In this document: in pieces, positions 37,698-46,631 of the stretch
Layout of the letters: each line of letters starts with the position of its first letter
Position numbering within the stretch: the stretch's first letter is position 1
Position numbers and translations under genes: made by a program
The notes under the pieces: generated by a model
Told to the model about the DNA's origin: nothing
The model's input: only the letters and a program-made list of their open reading frames with translations
Database searches by the model: none
From: Burkholderiaceae bacterium
Lineage (GTDB): Bacteria > Pseudomonadota > Gammaproteobacteria > Burkholderiales > Burkholderiaceae_F
Direction of reading: 5' to 3'
Length of the DNA stretch: 64,000 nt
Assembly (NCBI GenBank): GCA_019236735.1
Contig: JAFAIM010000014.1
Span: forward strand, 1 to 64,000

Positions 37698-40001
37698 TTG
37701 GCACGCCACAACAGCCGCTTGTCCGTGGCGACGCGAAATTTGTGCCTCGCGCTCGGCTTCGCCCTCGTGCAGACCGCGCTCCGCGCCCAACCGACCGGTT
37801 TCGTGATCCGGGATATCCGTGTCGAGGGTGCTCAGAGAGCGGACGTCGGCACCGTATTCGGCTATCTGCCGCTGCGTGTCGGTGACCGCTATGACCCGAC
37901 CAAGGGAGTCGCGGCGATCCAGGCTCTGTACGCGTCTGGGCTGTTCAAGGACGTGCGGCTGGACGCCGACGGTGACGTGCTCGTGGTGGTGGTAGAGGAA
38001 AGGCCTGCCGTCGCGTCGATCGAGCTCGCCGGGATGCATGCGTTCGACAAGGACCAGGTCAACAAGTCGCTCAAGGAAGTGGGACTGGCCCAGGGGCGCA
38101 TCTACGATCGTTCGCTGTTGGAGCGCGCCGAGCAGGAGCTCAAACGGCAGTATCTCTCGAATGGGCGCTACGGCGTCAAGATCACGACGACGGTCAGTCC
38201 GCTGGAGCGCAATCGCGTCGCGATCACGATCTCGATCGACGAAGGGGAGGTCGCCCGGATCCGTGAGATCCGCTTCACGGGCAACCACGCGTTTTCGGAC
38301 TCCGAGCTGCTCGACCAGCTGGAGCTGTCGACCCCGGGTTGGCTCACCTGGTACACGGGACACGACAAGTACGCTCGCCAGAAGCTGCAGGCGGACGAGG
38401 AGACGCTGCGCTCGTTTTACCTAGCCCGCGGCTACCTGGACTTCCATATCGAGTCGACCCAGGTATCGATCAGTCCGGACAAACAGGACATCCACATCAC
38501 GATCAACCTGCTGGAGGGGGAGCGCTACCGGGTCTCCGGGGTCAAGCTCGCCGGCGAGCTGCTCGGACTCGACGACGAACTTTCCAAGCTGATCGATGTG
38601 AAGCCGGGCGAGATCTACAACGGCGAGAGGATCAACAACATCGCCAAGGCGGTGACAGACCGCCTCAGCGTCCTGGGGTACGCGTTCGCGAACGCCAACC
38701 CCGTGCCCGATGCCAACAAGGAGAAGCGCGAAGTGGCGTTCACGATCCTGGTCGATCCAGGGCGGCGCGCGTACGTGCGGCACGTCAACATCGCGGGCAA
38801 CACGCGAACGCGCGACGAGGTCATCCGACGCGAGATCCGCCAGTTCGAGTCGGGCTGGTACGACTCGGAGAAGGTCAAACTGTCGCGCGATCGGGTCGAC
38901 CGTCTCGGATTCTTCGAGAAGGTCGAAGTCGAAACCCCGGCGGTTCCAGGCACCCAGGACCAGGTTGATGTCAACGTCACGGTCAAAGAGCGGCCGACCG
39001 GGACGATTCAGGCAGGCCTCGGGTACAGCTCGACCGAACACCTGGTGATTTCCGGCTCGTATACCCAGCAGAACGTCCTTGGGACCGGCCACGCGATCGG
39101 CGTGCAGGTCAATACGAGCACGGCCACCCGCACGATCGCGCTTTCGCACCAGGATCCATACGTCACGATCGACGGCGTCAGCCGCAGCGAGGAGATCTAT
39201 CGGCGCGACTCCAATCTCGCCAAGCTGGGTCTGGCCACGGTCGACCTGGGCACGACCGGCGGAACCTTGCGCTGGGGTGTGCCTTTTACCGAGTTCGACA
39301 CGGTCTTCTTCGGGGTGGGTGTCGAGAGCACCGATATCACGCTAACCGCTGCCAGCCCGTTCCGCTACATCGATTACGTGAACCGCTTCGGCTCGAGCGC
39401 AGCCGCACTGCTCGGAACGGTGGGATGGTCGCGCGACAGCCGCGACAACATCCTGACACCTCAACGCGGCCGCTATCAGCGCGCCTTCCTCGAGCTCGGA
39501 ACTCCGGTACTGGACCTGGAATATTACAAACTCACGTACCAGTACCAGCAGTTCCAGCCTTTGACGAACAAATTCACGCTCGCGTTCAACGGGCAGGCGG
39601 GTTACGGAGGGGGCTACGGCGACAAGGAGTATCCGCTGTTCAAGAATTTCTACGTCGGCGGAATCGGAAGCGTTCGCGGGTTCGAAGCCGGCTCACTTGG
39701 TCCGCGTGATGCCAACGGCGATCCACTCGGCGGCGTGAAGGAGTTGAACGGCTCGATGGAGGCGCTGGTGACATTGCCAGGCGCGGATCGATCGCTGCGC
39801 GGTCTGACCTTCCTCGATGCTGGAAACGTATGGGGCGTCGGCGAGGCAGTACGTTTTGCCGACCTGCGCGCTGCGGTCGGGATCGGAGTAGCCTGGATTT
39901 CGCCGATTGGGCCGCTGAAAGTGAGCATCGCGGAACCGATCAAACACCAGTCGATCGACCGGATCCAGCGATTCCAGTTCCAGATCGGCACCGGATTTTA
40001 A
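37698..40001 (+). CDS. bamA: outer-membrane protein assembly factor BamA
   Basis: 767 residues, read from TTG 37698 with AGGCGGA upstream; GTG 37725 is an alternative. A signal peptide ends near LRAQ. Five POTRA domains follow (the first FVIRDIRVEGAQRADVGTVFGYLPLRVGD; the fourth and fifth include VAFTILVDPGRRAYVRHVNIAGNTRTRDEVIRRE). The barrel contains the conserved lid motif VGGIGSVRGFEAGSLGPRD and ends FQFQIGTGF with C-terminal Phe. BamA is the central insertase for outer-membrane beta-barrels. Confidence 0.97.
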   Translation: MARHNSRLSVATRNLCLALGFALVQTALRAQPTGFVIRDIRVEGAQRADVGTVFGYLPLRVGDRYDPTKGVAAIQALYASGLFKDVRLDADGDVLVVVVEERPAVASIELAGMHAFDKDQVNKSLKEVGLAQGRIYDRSLLERAEQELKRQYLSNGRYGVKITTTVSPLERNRVAITISIDEGEVARIREIRFTGNHAFSDSELLDQLELSTPGWLTWYTGHDKYARQKLQADEETLRSFYLARGYLDFHIESTQVSISPDKQDIHITINLLEGERYRVSGVKLAGELLGLDDELSKLIDVKPGEIYNGERINNIAKAVTDRLSVLGYAFANANPVPDANKEKREVAFTILVDPGRRAYVRHVNIAGNTRTRDEVIRREIRQFESGWYDSEKVKLSRDRVDRLGFFEKVEVETPAVPGTQDQVDVNVTVKERPTGTIQAGLGYSSTEHLVISGSYTQQNVLGTGHAIGVQVNTSTATRTIALSHQDPYVTIDGVSRSEEIYRRDSNLAKLGLATVDLGTTGGTLRWGVPFTEFDTVFFGVGVESTDITLTAASPFRYIDYVNRFGSSAAALLGTVGWSRDSRDNILTPQRGRYQRAFLELGTPVLDLEYYKLTYQYQQFQPLTNKFTLAFNGQAGYGGGYGDKEYPLFKNFYVGGIGSVRGFEAGSLGPRDANGDPLGGVKELNGSMEALVTLPGADRSLRGLTFLDAGNVWGVGEAVRFADLRAAVGIGVAWISPIGPLKVSIAEPIKHQSIDRIQRFQFQIGTGF

Positions 40002-40094
40002 GATCCTCGCGCTGGGCGGAGGCTCCGGATGGGGCGGCGCCTTTCGCGGCCGTATATGGCAGAATCGCTCGCTGGGGACTTCCCGAGGTTGCTG

Positions 40095-40625
40095 ATGCGA
40101 TTGATGTCTTCCTTGGCGCTGCGGCTTGGCTCGGTCGCCGCGGCGGCCGTATGGGCACTGTGCGCCATGCCGGCGGGCGCCGAAGAATTGAAGATCGGGT
40201 ACGTGAGCACGGAGCGGATCCTGCGCGATTCGGCGCCGGCCAAGGCAGCCGAGCAGAAGCTCTCGACGGAATTTGCCAAGCGCGGCAAGGACCTGCAGGA
40301 CATCGAAGCGCAGTTGAAGGCGACTGCGGACAAACTGGACAAGGACAGCCCCGTACTTTCGGACGCGGAGCGCAATAAGCGCCAGCACGAACTGCAGGAC
40401 ATGGACCGCGAGTTCCAGCGCAAGCGGCGCGAGTTCCAGGAAGATCTGAACCAGCGCAAGAACGAGGAGTTGCAAAACCTGCTGGAGCGCGCGCAACGGA
40501 TCGTGCGCCAGCTGGCCGAGCAGGAAAAGTACGACCTGATCCTGCAGGATGCGGCGTACGTCGGGCCGCACATCGACATCACCGACAAGGTGCTGCATGC
40601 GCTCGACGCGACCGCGACCAAGTGA
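40095..40625 (+). CDS. skp: periplasmic chaperone Skp/OmpH
   Basis: Start at ATG 40095 with GAGG upstream; 176 residues. Signal peptide MRLMSSLALRLGSVAAAAVWALCAMPAGA, then EELKIGYVSTERILRDSAPAK, and a long charged helical hairpin (FAKRGKDLQDIEAQLKATAD to ELQNLLERAQRIVRQLAEQEKYDLILQD). Skp is a trimer that carries unfolded outer-membrane proteins across the periplasm to BamA. It is 93 bases after bamA and 63 before lpxD. Confidence 0.94.
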   Translation: MRLMSSLALRLGSVAAAAVWALCAMPAGAEELKIGYVSTERILRDSAPAKAAEQKLSTEFAKRGKDLQDIEAQLKATADKLDKDSPVLSDAERNKRQHELQDMDREFQRKRREFQEDLNQRKNEELQNLLERAQRIVRQLAEQEKYDLILQDAAYVGPHIDITDKVLHALDATATK

Positions 40626-40688
40626 TTCGCGGGCCGTCGTGCTTCGAATGACCTGAGGCGATCGACAGCGTGGGTCCTCGACGGACCG

Positions 40689-41780
40689 ATGCCGATGCCG
40701 AGCGCCTTCACCATCGACGATCTAGCCGCTGCGGTGCGCGAGCGCTCGAACGGCGCGCTGGTTGAGCGGATCGTTGGCGATGGCAGCCGGCGAATCGCTG
40801 CCGTCGCGACCCTCGAGCAGGCCGGCGCCGACGAACTGAGCTTCCTCGCCAATCCGCGCTACCGGCGCGCAGCCGCCTCCACCCGCGCCGGTGCCCTGGT
40901 GCTGTCGAACGAGGACCGCCAGGAGCTGTTCGGGAGCGGATCGGCGCCAGCCGTGCTGATCGTGTGCGACGCACCTTATGCTTGGTTCGCGTTCGCGGCG
41001 CAGGTGCTCGAGCCACGCCGCGATCCGGTGCCGGGATGCGCTCCCGGCGCAGTGATTCATCCATCTGCGCGGGTCGATGCGAGCTCTTCGATCGGGCCGC
41101 TGGCCGTGATCGACGAGGCAGCGTGCATCGGGCCGGCGGCACAGGTTGGGGCGGGCTGTTACGTCGGATTTGGTGCGCACATCGGCGAAGCCACGCGTCT
41201 GTACCCGGGTGTTCGCGTCTACCACGGCTGCCGCATCGGAGCGCGCTGCATTCTGCATTCGGGTTGCGTGATCGGGGCCGACGGCTTCGGGTTCGCGCCG
41301 TTCCAGGGGCGGTGGATCAAGATTCCACAGACGGGCGCTGTGCGGATCGACGACGACGTCGAGATTGGAGCTGGCACGGCGATCGACCGGGGCGCGATCG
41401 GCGACACCGTCATCGAGGAAGGTGTGAAGATCGACAACCTCGTGCAGATCGGGCACAACTGCCGCATTGGTGCGCACTCGGCGATCGCTGGCTGCGTCGG
41501 GATCGCCGGAAGCACAACGATCGGCCGGCGCTGTCAGCTCGGCGGCGCAGCGATGATCCAAGGGCACATCACGATTGCCGACGACAGCGTGATTGCTGGC
41601 GCTACTGCGATCACGCGCGACCTTCGGCAAGGCGGCTTCTACACCGGCATCTTTCCATTCATGACGAACCGCGATTGGGAACGGAGCGCGGCCGTGCTCA
41701 GGCACCTGGACGAACTGCGTGAACGGGTCCGCCGACTCGAAGCGGACGCTCGCGCCCGAGACACTGGACCCGACCGATGA
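40689..41780 (+). CDS. lpxD: UDP-3-O-(3-hydroxyacyl)glucosamine N-acyltransferase
   Basis: 363 residues. N-terminal uridine-binding domain ([34 protein letters not shown]), then a left-handed beta-helix of hexapeptide repeats ([41 protein letters not shown]-like [28 protein letters not shown]), with the catalytic His in [11 protein letters not shown], and a C-terminal helix ([15 protein letters not shown]). It adds the second acyl chain in lipid A synthesis. ATGA overlap with fabZ. Confidence 0.96.
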   Translation: MPMPSAFTIDDLAAAVRERSNGALVERIVGDGSRRIAAVATLEQAGADELSFLANPRYRRAAASTRAGALVLSNEDRQELFGSGSAPAVLIVCDAPYAWFAFAAQVLEPRRDPVPGCAPGAVIHPSARVDASSSIGPLAVIDEAACIGPAAQVGAGCYVGFGAHIGEATRLYPGVRVYHGCRIGARCILHSGCVIGADGFGFAPFQGRWIKIPQTGAVRIDDDVEIGAGTAIDRGAIGDTVIEEGVKIDNLVQIGHNCRIGAHSAIAGCVGIAGSTTIGRRCQLGGAAMIQGHITIADDSVIAGATAITRDLRQGGFYTGIFPFMTNRDWERSAAVLRHLDELRERVRRLEADARARDTGPDR

Positions 41781-42265
41781 TGGACATTCAGGAAATCCTG
41801 CGAACTTTGCCGCACCGTTACCCGATCATCCTGGTCGATCGGGTCATAGAGGTCGAGCCGCGCCGCCGGATCGTTGCTCTGAAAAATGTCTCGATCAACG
41901 AGCCGGTCTTCGCCGGGCATTTTCCCGGCTATCCGGTGATGCCGGGTGTATTGATCCTGGAGGCGCTGGCGCAAGCGGCGGCCATCCTGTCGATCGTCAC
42001 GCTTGGCGATCAAAGGCCGAAGGATCTGATTTACTACTTTGTCGGCATCGACAAGGCTCGCTTCAAACGGCCGGTCGAACCGGGCGACCAGCTTATGCTG
42101 GAAGTCGATTTGGCCCGCGAGCTGCGGGGCATCGCATTTTTCAAGGCAAAGGCCACCGTCCAGGGCCAGGTCGCGTGCGAAGCAGACCTGATGTGCGCCT
42201 ACCGCTCGCCGTCAAAGGCACCGGTGGGATCGCTTTCCGACCCGGGAAGCGGAGCGTCGGCCTAG
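41777..42265 (+). CDS. fabZ: 3-hydroxyacyl-ACP dehydratase FabZ
   Basis: 162 residues, hot-dog fold. Active-site His and Glu are in [23 protein letters not shown] (H48 and E62). [22 protein letters not shown] is the conserved N-terminus, and [25 protein letters not shown] follows. It dehydrates 3-hydroxyacyl-ACP, competing with LpxA and LpxD for the same substrate, which explains its place in the lipid A cluster. A C-terminal tail ([17 protein letters not shown]) is slightly longer than usual. lpxA begins 2 bases later. Confidence 0.97.
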   Translation: MMDIQEILRTLPHRYPIILVDRVIEVEPRRRIVALKNVSINEPVFAGHFPGYPVMPGVLILEALAQAAAILSIVTLGDQRPKDLIYYFVGIDKARFKRPVEPGDQLMLEVDLARELRGIAFFKAKATVQGQVACEADLMCAYRSPSKAPVGSLSDPGSGASA

Positions 42266-42267
42266 AC

Positions 42268-43056
42268 ATGGCACGGATCCATCCGAGCGCGATCGTCGAG
42301 GCTGGCGCGCAGCTTGCCCAGGAGGTGCAGGTCGGCGCGTTCAGCGTGATCGGCGCCAAGGTCACGATCGAGTCCGGTACGTCGATCGACGCCCACGTTG
42401 TCATCACCGGCCACACTCGGATCGGGCGCAACAACCGGATCTATTCGTTCTGTGCACTCGGCGAAATTCCCCAGGACAAGAAGTATGCGGGCGAGCGCAC
42501 CGAGCTGGTGATCGGTGACGACAACACGATTCGCGAGTTCTGCTCGTTGAACGCGGGAACGGCGCAGGGCGGAGGAGTGACACGGATCGGCTCGGACAAC
42601 TGGATCATGTCGTACGTCCATATCGCGCACGACTGCGTCATCGGCGATCACGCTGTGCTGGCCAACCTGGCGCAGCTCGCGGGCCATGTCACGGTGGGCG
42701 ACTGGGCCGTGCTGGGCGGGATGGTCGGCGTCCATCAGTTCGTGCGAATCGGCGCGCACTCGATGTGCGGCGGCGGCTCGACACTGGTGCAGGACGTGCC
42801 TCCGTTCGTGCTGTGCCGCGGCAGCCCGGCAAAACCGTTCGGCATCAATGTCGAGGGCTTGCAGCGGCGCGCTTTCGACGAAGAGACGATCACCGCGCTC
42901 AAGCGTGCCTACCGTACCGTATTTCGCGACGGCCTGACCTTGGTGCAAGCGCGCGAGGCGATTGCCTCCGGACTGCAGGAAGGGTCGGCCGCTGCCGAAG
43001 CGATCGACCAGCTCGTCCAGTTTCTTGCGGTTCCGGGGCGCGGAATCATTCGATAG
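42268..43056 (+). CDS. lpxA: UDP-N-acetylglucosamine acyltransferase
   Basis: Start at ATG 42268 (MARIHPSAIVEAGAQLAQEV), 262 residues; the track entry starts far upstream in the fabZ region. Beta-helix repeats include VQVGAFSVIGAKVTIESGTSID and NRIYSFCALGEIPQDKKYAGE, with the catalytic His region YVHIAHDCVIGDHAVLANLAQLAGHVTVGDW. The C-terminal helical domain begins AKPFGINVEGLQRRAFDEETI. It catalyses the first step of lipid A synthesis. Confidence 0.97.
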   Translation: MARIHPSAIVEAGAQLAQEVQVGAFSVIGAKVTIESGTSIDAHVVITGHTRIGRNNRIYSFCALGEIPQDKKYAGERTELVIGDDNTIREFCSLNAGTAQGGGVTRIGSDNWIMSYVHIAHDCVIGDHAVLANLAQLAGHVTVGDWAVLGGMVGVHQFVRIGAHSMCGGGSTLVQDVPPFVLCRGSPAKPFGINVEGLQRRAFDEETITALKRAYRTVFRDGLTLVQAREAIASGLQEGSAAAEAIDQLVQFLAVPGRGIIR

Positions 43057-43077
43057 GCGCACCCGGTCACATCGGCC

Positions 43078-44238
43078 TTGACCGCTCAGTCGCTCCTCGT
43101 GATGGTCGCTGGCGAGGTCTCCGGCGATCTGCTCGCTGCTCCCGCGATCCGTGCGATCCGTGCAAGCGATCCTTCTTGGCAGGTCGCTGGGGTCGCTGGA
43201 GATCGGATGATCGAGGCCGGTTGCGAGGCGTGGCACCACGTTCGCGAGATTTCGGTGCGTGGCTACGTGGAGGTGTTGCGACACTTGCCTCGCCTGCTTT
43301 GGCTGCGCGCGGCGCTGCAACGGCGCATTGTCGCAAGTGGATGCCGCGTCCTGGTCGGCGTGGATTCGCCTGATTTCAACCTGGGGCTCGAGGCGGCCGT
43401 GCGGTCGCGAGGCATTCCCACGGTGCAGTATGTCAGCCCGTCGATCTGGGCATGGCGCGGCGAACGCATCGAAACGATCCGCCGCGCCGCCAGCCACCTG
43501 CTGTTGGTCTTTCCGTTCGAGCAAGCTCTGTACCGGAGAGCCGGCATCCCCGCCACGTACGTCGGGCATCCGTTGGCCCAGATTATTCCGCTGCGGCCGG
43601 ATCGTGACGCGGCACGTGCTCGCCTGGGTTTGAACGCTGCGGATACGGTGATTGCGCTGCTTCCGGGCAGCCGGCGAGCCGAGGTCGAGTTTCTGGGTCC
43701 GGCTTTCTTCGGCGCGGCCGACCGGATCACCCGCGAACTCGGCGCGGTGCGTTTCGTCGTGCCGGTGGCCGATGCTTCGCTGCGACCTCGTATCGAGGAG
43801 CAAGCGCGGCGCCATCTACGCCTGGGGCCGATCACTTCGTTGATCGAGGGGCGCTCGCACGACAGCCTGGAGGCTGCCGACGCAGTGCTGGTGGCGAGCG
43901 GAACGGCGACGCTCGAAGCGGCGCTGTTCAAGCGACCGATGGTGATCGCGTACCGGATGCCACGGCTATCGGCCTGGATGATCCGCAAGATCGGCGGGTA
44001 TCTGCCTTGGGTCGGCCTGCCAAACATCCTCGCGCGCGAACAGCTGGTGCCGGAGTTGCTGCAGGAGGAGGTCACCGAGTCGGCGCTGACCACGGCGCTG
44101 ATGCGGCAGCTGGAAGATCACGCAGGGCAGGCCAGGCTCGCCGAGCGCTTCCATGCCATTCATGAAAGTTTGCGGCGCGATACCCCAGCGCTCGTGGCCG
44201 AAACGGTGCTCGGCGTTGCGCGTAAGCCGGAACGGTAA
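43078..44238 (+). CDS. lpxB: lipid-A-disaccharide synthase
   Basis: 386 residues, read from TTG 43078 ([22 protein letters not shown]). The N-terminal [10 protein letters not shown] motif and [34 protein letters not shown], then [23 protein letters not shown] and [26 protein letters not shown] follow the GT-B fold of LpxB. It condenses UDP-2,3-diacylglucosamine with lipid X. It lies 21 bases after lpxA and 8 before rnhB, the standard proteobacterial order. Confidence 0.96.
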   Translation: MTAQSLLVMVAGEVSGDLLAAPAIRAIRASDPSWQVAGVAGDRMIEAGCEAWHHVREISVRGYVEVLRHLPRLLWLRAALQRRIVASGCRVLVGVDSPDFNLGLEAAVRSRGIPTVQYVSPSIWAWRGERIETIRRAASHLLLVFPFEQALYRRAGIPATYVGHPLAQIIPLRPDRDAARARLGLNAADTVIALLPGSRRAEVEFLGPAFFGAADRITRELGAVRFVVPVADASLRPRIEEQARRHLRLGPITSLIEGRSHDSLEAADAVLVASGTATLEAALFKRPMVIAYRMPRLSAWMIRKIGGYLPWVGLPNILAREQLVPELLQEEVTESALTTALMRQLEDHAGQARLAERFHAIHESLRRDTPALVAETVLGVARKPER

Positions 44239-44246
44239 GCTCGATC

Positions 44247-44858
44247 ATGCCTTTGTACCGTTCGACCTCGCGCCGGCGCATCCTTCTGATCGCCGGCGTC
44301 GATGAGGCGGGCCGCGGCCCGCTGGCGGGACCGGTTGTGGCCGCAGCGGTTGTGCTCAATCCGCGCTGGCCGCTAGAAGGCCTGCGCGACTCCAAGCAGC
44401 TGACCGCTGCCCTGCGCAACGATCTTGCCGAGCAGATTCGCGCACAGGCCGTAGCATTCGCGGTCGGTCAGGCGAGCGTGTCGGAGATCGATCGACTCAA
44501 TATCCTGCGGGCCAGTTTGCTTGCGATGCGCCGCGCGATCGAGGCGCTCCATCCGCAACCGGATCTGGTGCTGGTCGATGGAACACACTTGCCGCTGATC
44601 GCGATTGCCGCGCGCGCGATCGTCGGGGGCGACGCAAGCGAACCGTCGATTTCCGCTGCCTCGATCCTGGCAAAAACGCATCGCGACAAGCTGATGGTGC
44701 GGCTGCACGAGAAACATCCGCAATACGGGTTCGACCGACATTTCGGCTATCCGACCCCCCAGCACCTGCGGCAGTTGCGCCGCCTTGGCCCATGCCCGGT
44801 GCACCGGCGCTCGTTTGCCCCGGTGCGCGAGCTGCTGTCGCTGAAACTGGATTGCTAG
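44247..44858 (+). CDS. rnhB: ribonuclease HII
   Basis: 203 residues. Catalytic residues are in [21 protein letters not shown] (D19, E20), followed by [29 protein letters not shown] and the conserved region [25 protein letters not shown] and [15 protein letters not shown]. It nicks RNA at ribonucleotides in DNA hybrids. Its stop TAG overlaps the following GTG start by one base, suggesting translational coupling to the methyltransferase gene. Confidence 0.97.
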   Translation: MPLYRSTSRRRILLIAGVDEAGRGPLAGPVVAAAVVLNPRWPLEGLRDSKQLTAALRNDLAEQIRAQAVAFAVGQASVSEIDRLNILRASLLAMRRAIEALHPQPDLVLVDGTHLPLIAIAARAIVGGDASEPSISAASILAKTHRDKLMVRLHEKHPQYGFDRHFGYPTPQHLRQLRRLGPCPVHRRSFAPVRELLSLKLDC

Positions 44859-45652
44859 TGAAACGCCTGACCTCGGATTCCAATCCTCTGTTTCGGCGTT
44901 GGCTGCGTCTGTCGACCAACTCACGGGCGATCCGCGAGCTGGGCCAGACGCTGGCCGAGGGTTTTCACGTTGCTCAGGCCATCGTCGAGCGCGGCTGGCC
45001 GGTGGTTGCTGCACTGGTGCGCCGTGGCGCGGACGAGGACGCGATCGAACGGGCGCTGGCGGCGCTGCCGCCACGCACGCCCCACTTCGAGCTGGCGGCG
45101 GCGTTGTACGACCGAGTATGCCCGGTGGAGCACGGAGTCGGCCTGACGCTGGTGATCGCGATCCAGGACGCCGCAGTTCCGACAGCTTTGCGCGAAGATC
45201 TGGTTTACCTGGACGGAGTGCAGGATCCTGCGAACGTCGGCGCGCTGCTTCGTACCGCGGCGGCGGCCGGAATTGCGCACGTCCTTTGCGGCCCATCGAC
45301 CGCATGTGCTTGGGCACCCAAAGCGATGCGCGCCGGCATGGGCGCGCATTTGCGCCTGAAGATCTCTGAAGCCGTCGAACCGGCGTCGATGCGCGCGGCG
45401 CTGGCCGGCACGTGGATCGCCGCAGTTGCTCGCGATGCGGCCTCTGTGTGGGAGAGCGACATTCCCGTGCACTCAGTGGGGTGGGCGTTCGGTTCAGAAG
45501 GCGCGGGGCTGTCGCAGTCCGTGCTGGAGCACTGCGCCCTGCGAGTCGCGATTCCGACGACCAACGCGGTCGAATCGCTGAACGTCGCGGCGGCAGCGGC
45601 GGTGTGCTTGTTCGAGAGAAGGCGCAGGCGCAGCCAGACGGCCGCCCGATGA
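44858..45652 (+). CDS. SpoU/TrmH-family RNA 2'-O-methyltransferase
   Basis: Start taken at GTG 44858 ([19 protein letters not shown]), 264 residues. An N-terminal substrate-binding domain precedes the SPOUT knot: motif 1 YLDGVQDPANVGALLRTAAAAG, motif 2 VGWAFGSEGAGLSQSVLEHC, motif 3 LRVAIPTTNAVESLNVAAAAAV. The arrangement resembles RlmB-like 23S rRNA methyltransferases, but the exact target nucleotide cannot be told from sequence. It is the last gene of the rpsB-lpx cluster and converges with ppsR, whose stop lies 10 bases away. Confidence 0.9.
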   Translation: MKRLTSDSNPLFRRWLRLSTNSRAIRELGQTLAEGFHVAQAIVERGWPVVAALVRRGADEDAIERALAALPPRTPHFELAAALYDRVCPVEHGVGLTLVIAIQDAAVPTALREDLVYLDGVQDPANVGALLRTAAAAGIAHVLCGPSTACAWAPKAMRAGMGAHLRLKISEAVEPASMRAALAGTWIAAVARDAASVWESDIPVHSVGWAFGSEGAGLSQSVLEHCALRVAIPTTNAVESLNVAAAAAVCLFERRRRRSQTAAR

Positions 45653-45662
45653 CGCCGGCGCC

Positions 45663-46535
45663 TCAAATCCGCCGTTCGCTGTCTGCGTTCTCGCCGCGGT
45701 GTTGCGGCAGCCAATCTTGCAGGATCGTAGCGGCGATCTCCTCGATCGACTTGGTCGTCGACGAAAGGCAGCGAATTCCCTCACGCCGCATCATGCTTTC
45801 GGCTTGCGCCACCTCGTAGCGGCAGTTCTCCAGCGAAGCGTAGCGACTGTTCGGGCGGCGTTCGCGCCGCACCTCGGCGAGGCGCTCCGGGGAGATCGTC
45901 AGCCCAAACAGGCGATCTTTGTGGGCGGGCAGGGCAGAGGGCAGCAGGCCGCGCTCGAAATCCTCCGGAATCAGCGGATAGTTGGCGACCTTGACGCCGT
46001 AGTGCACGGCCAGGTACAGGCTCGTGGGCGTCTTGCCGCTGCGCGAAACGCCGATCAGGATCACCTCGGCCTGCAGCAGCCCCGCGGCCAGCTGCCCGTC
46101 GTCGTGGGCGAGCGTGAAATTAATCGCTTCGATCCGGTTCTTGTATTTCTCGGAATCCGACATCGCATGGAATCGCCCGATGGTGTGGGTCGATTTCATC
46201 CCCAGCTCTCGCTCCAGCGGAACGACAAACGTACCGAACGCGTCCAGGATCAGCGCCGAGGCAGCGCGCAACGCCTCGTTGGTCTTCGGATCGACCAGCG
46301 TCGAGAACACGATCGGTCGACTCGCGTGGCGCAGGGCGACGTCGTTGATTCGCGCGACTGCTTCGCGCGCCTTCTCGGGGCTGTCGACGAAAGCGATCCG
46401 GTGTACGCGCAGGTGGAGCTGGTCGAATTGCGCCAACACGCTCTGGCCGAGCGTCTCGGCGGTGATGCCGGTGCCGTCGGAAACGAAAAAGACGTCGCGC
46501 TCCACCAGCGATGCGGTATCGGTCGGATCGGTCAT
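45663..46535 (-). CDS. ppsR: PEP synthase regulatory protein (kinase/pyrophosphorylase)
   Basis: Start set at ATG 46535 (MTDPTDTASLVERDVFFVSDG), 290 residues; the track ORF is 378 bases longer. The domain is DUF299, with VFFVSDGTGITAETLGQSVL at the N-terminus, the P-loop VILIGVSRSGKTPTSLYLA and RLFGLTISPERLAEVRRERR. It inactivates and reactivates PEP synthase by ADP-dependent phosphorylation and Pi-dependent dephosphorylation of a threonine. It diverges from ppsA, its target, with 96 bases between them. Confidence 0.95.
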   Translation of the reverse strand: MTDPTDTASLVERDVFFVSDGTGITAETLGQSVLAQFDQLHLRVHRIAFVDSPEKAREAVARINDVALRHASRPIVFSTLVDPKTNEALRAASALILDAFGTFVVPLERELGMKSTHTIGRFHAMSDSEKYKNRIEAINFTLAHDDGQLAAGLLQAEVILIGVSRSGKTPTSLYLAVHYGVKVANYPLIPEDFERGLLPSALPAHKDRLFGLTISPERLAEVRRERRPNSRYASLENCRYEVAQAESMMRREGIRCLSSTTKSIEEIAATILQDWLPQHRGENADSERRI

Positions 46536-46631
46536 CGATCGGTGGCGACCTGCGCCATTGTCCCGGACGGAGCAGTCGGCGCGAAGCACGTAAGATAGAC
46601 GCACCATTTTCGCACACGCCGAGAGGAGGGT

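Noticed and set aside
42262-43815. 517-residue minus-strand ORF opposite lpxA and lpxB
   Set aside because: Shadow frame; no recognisable motif.
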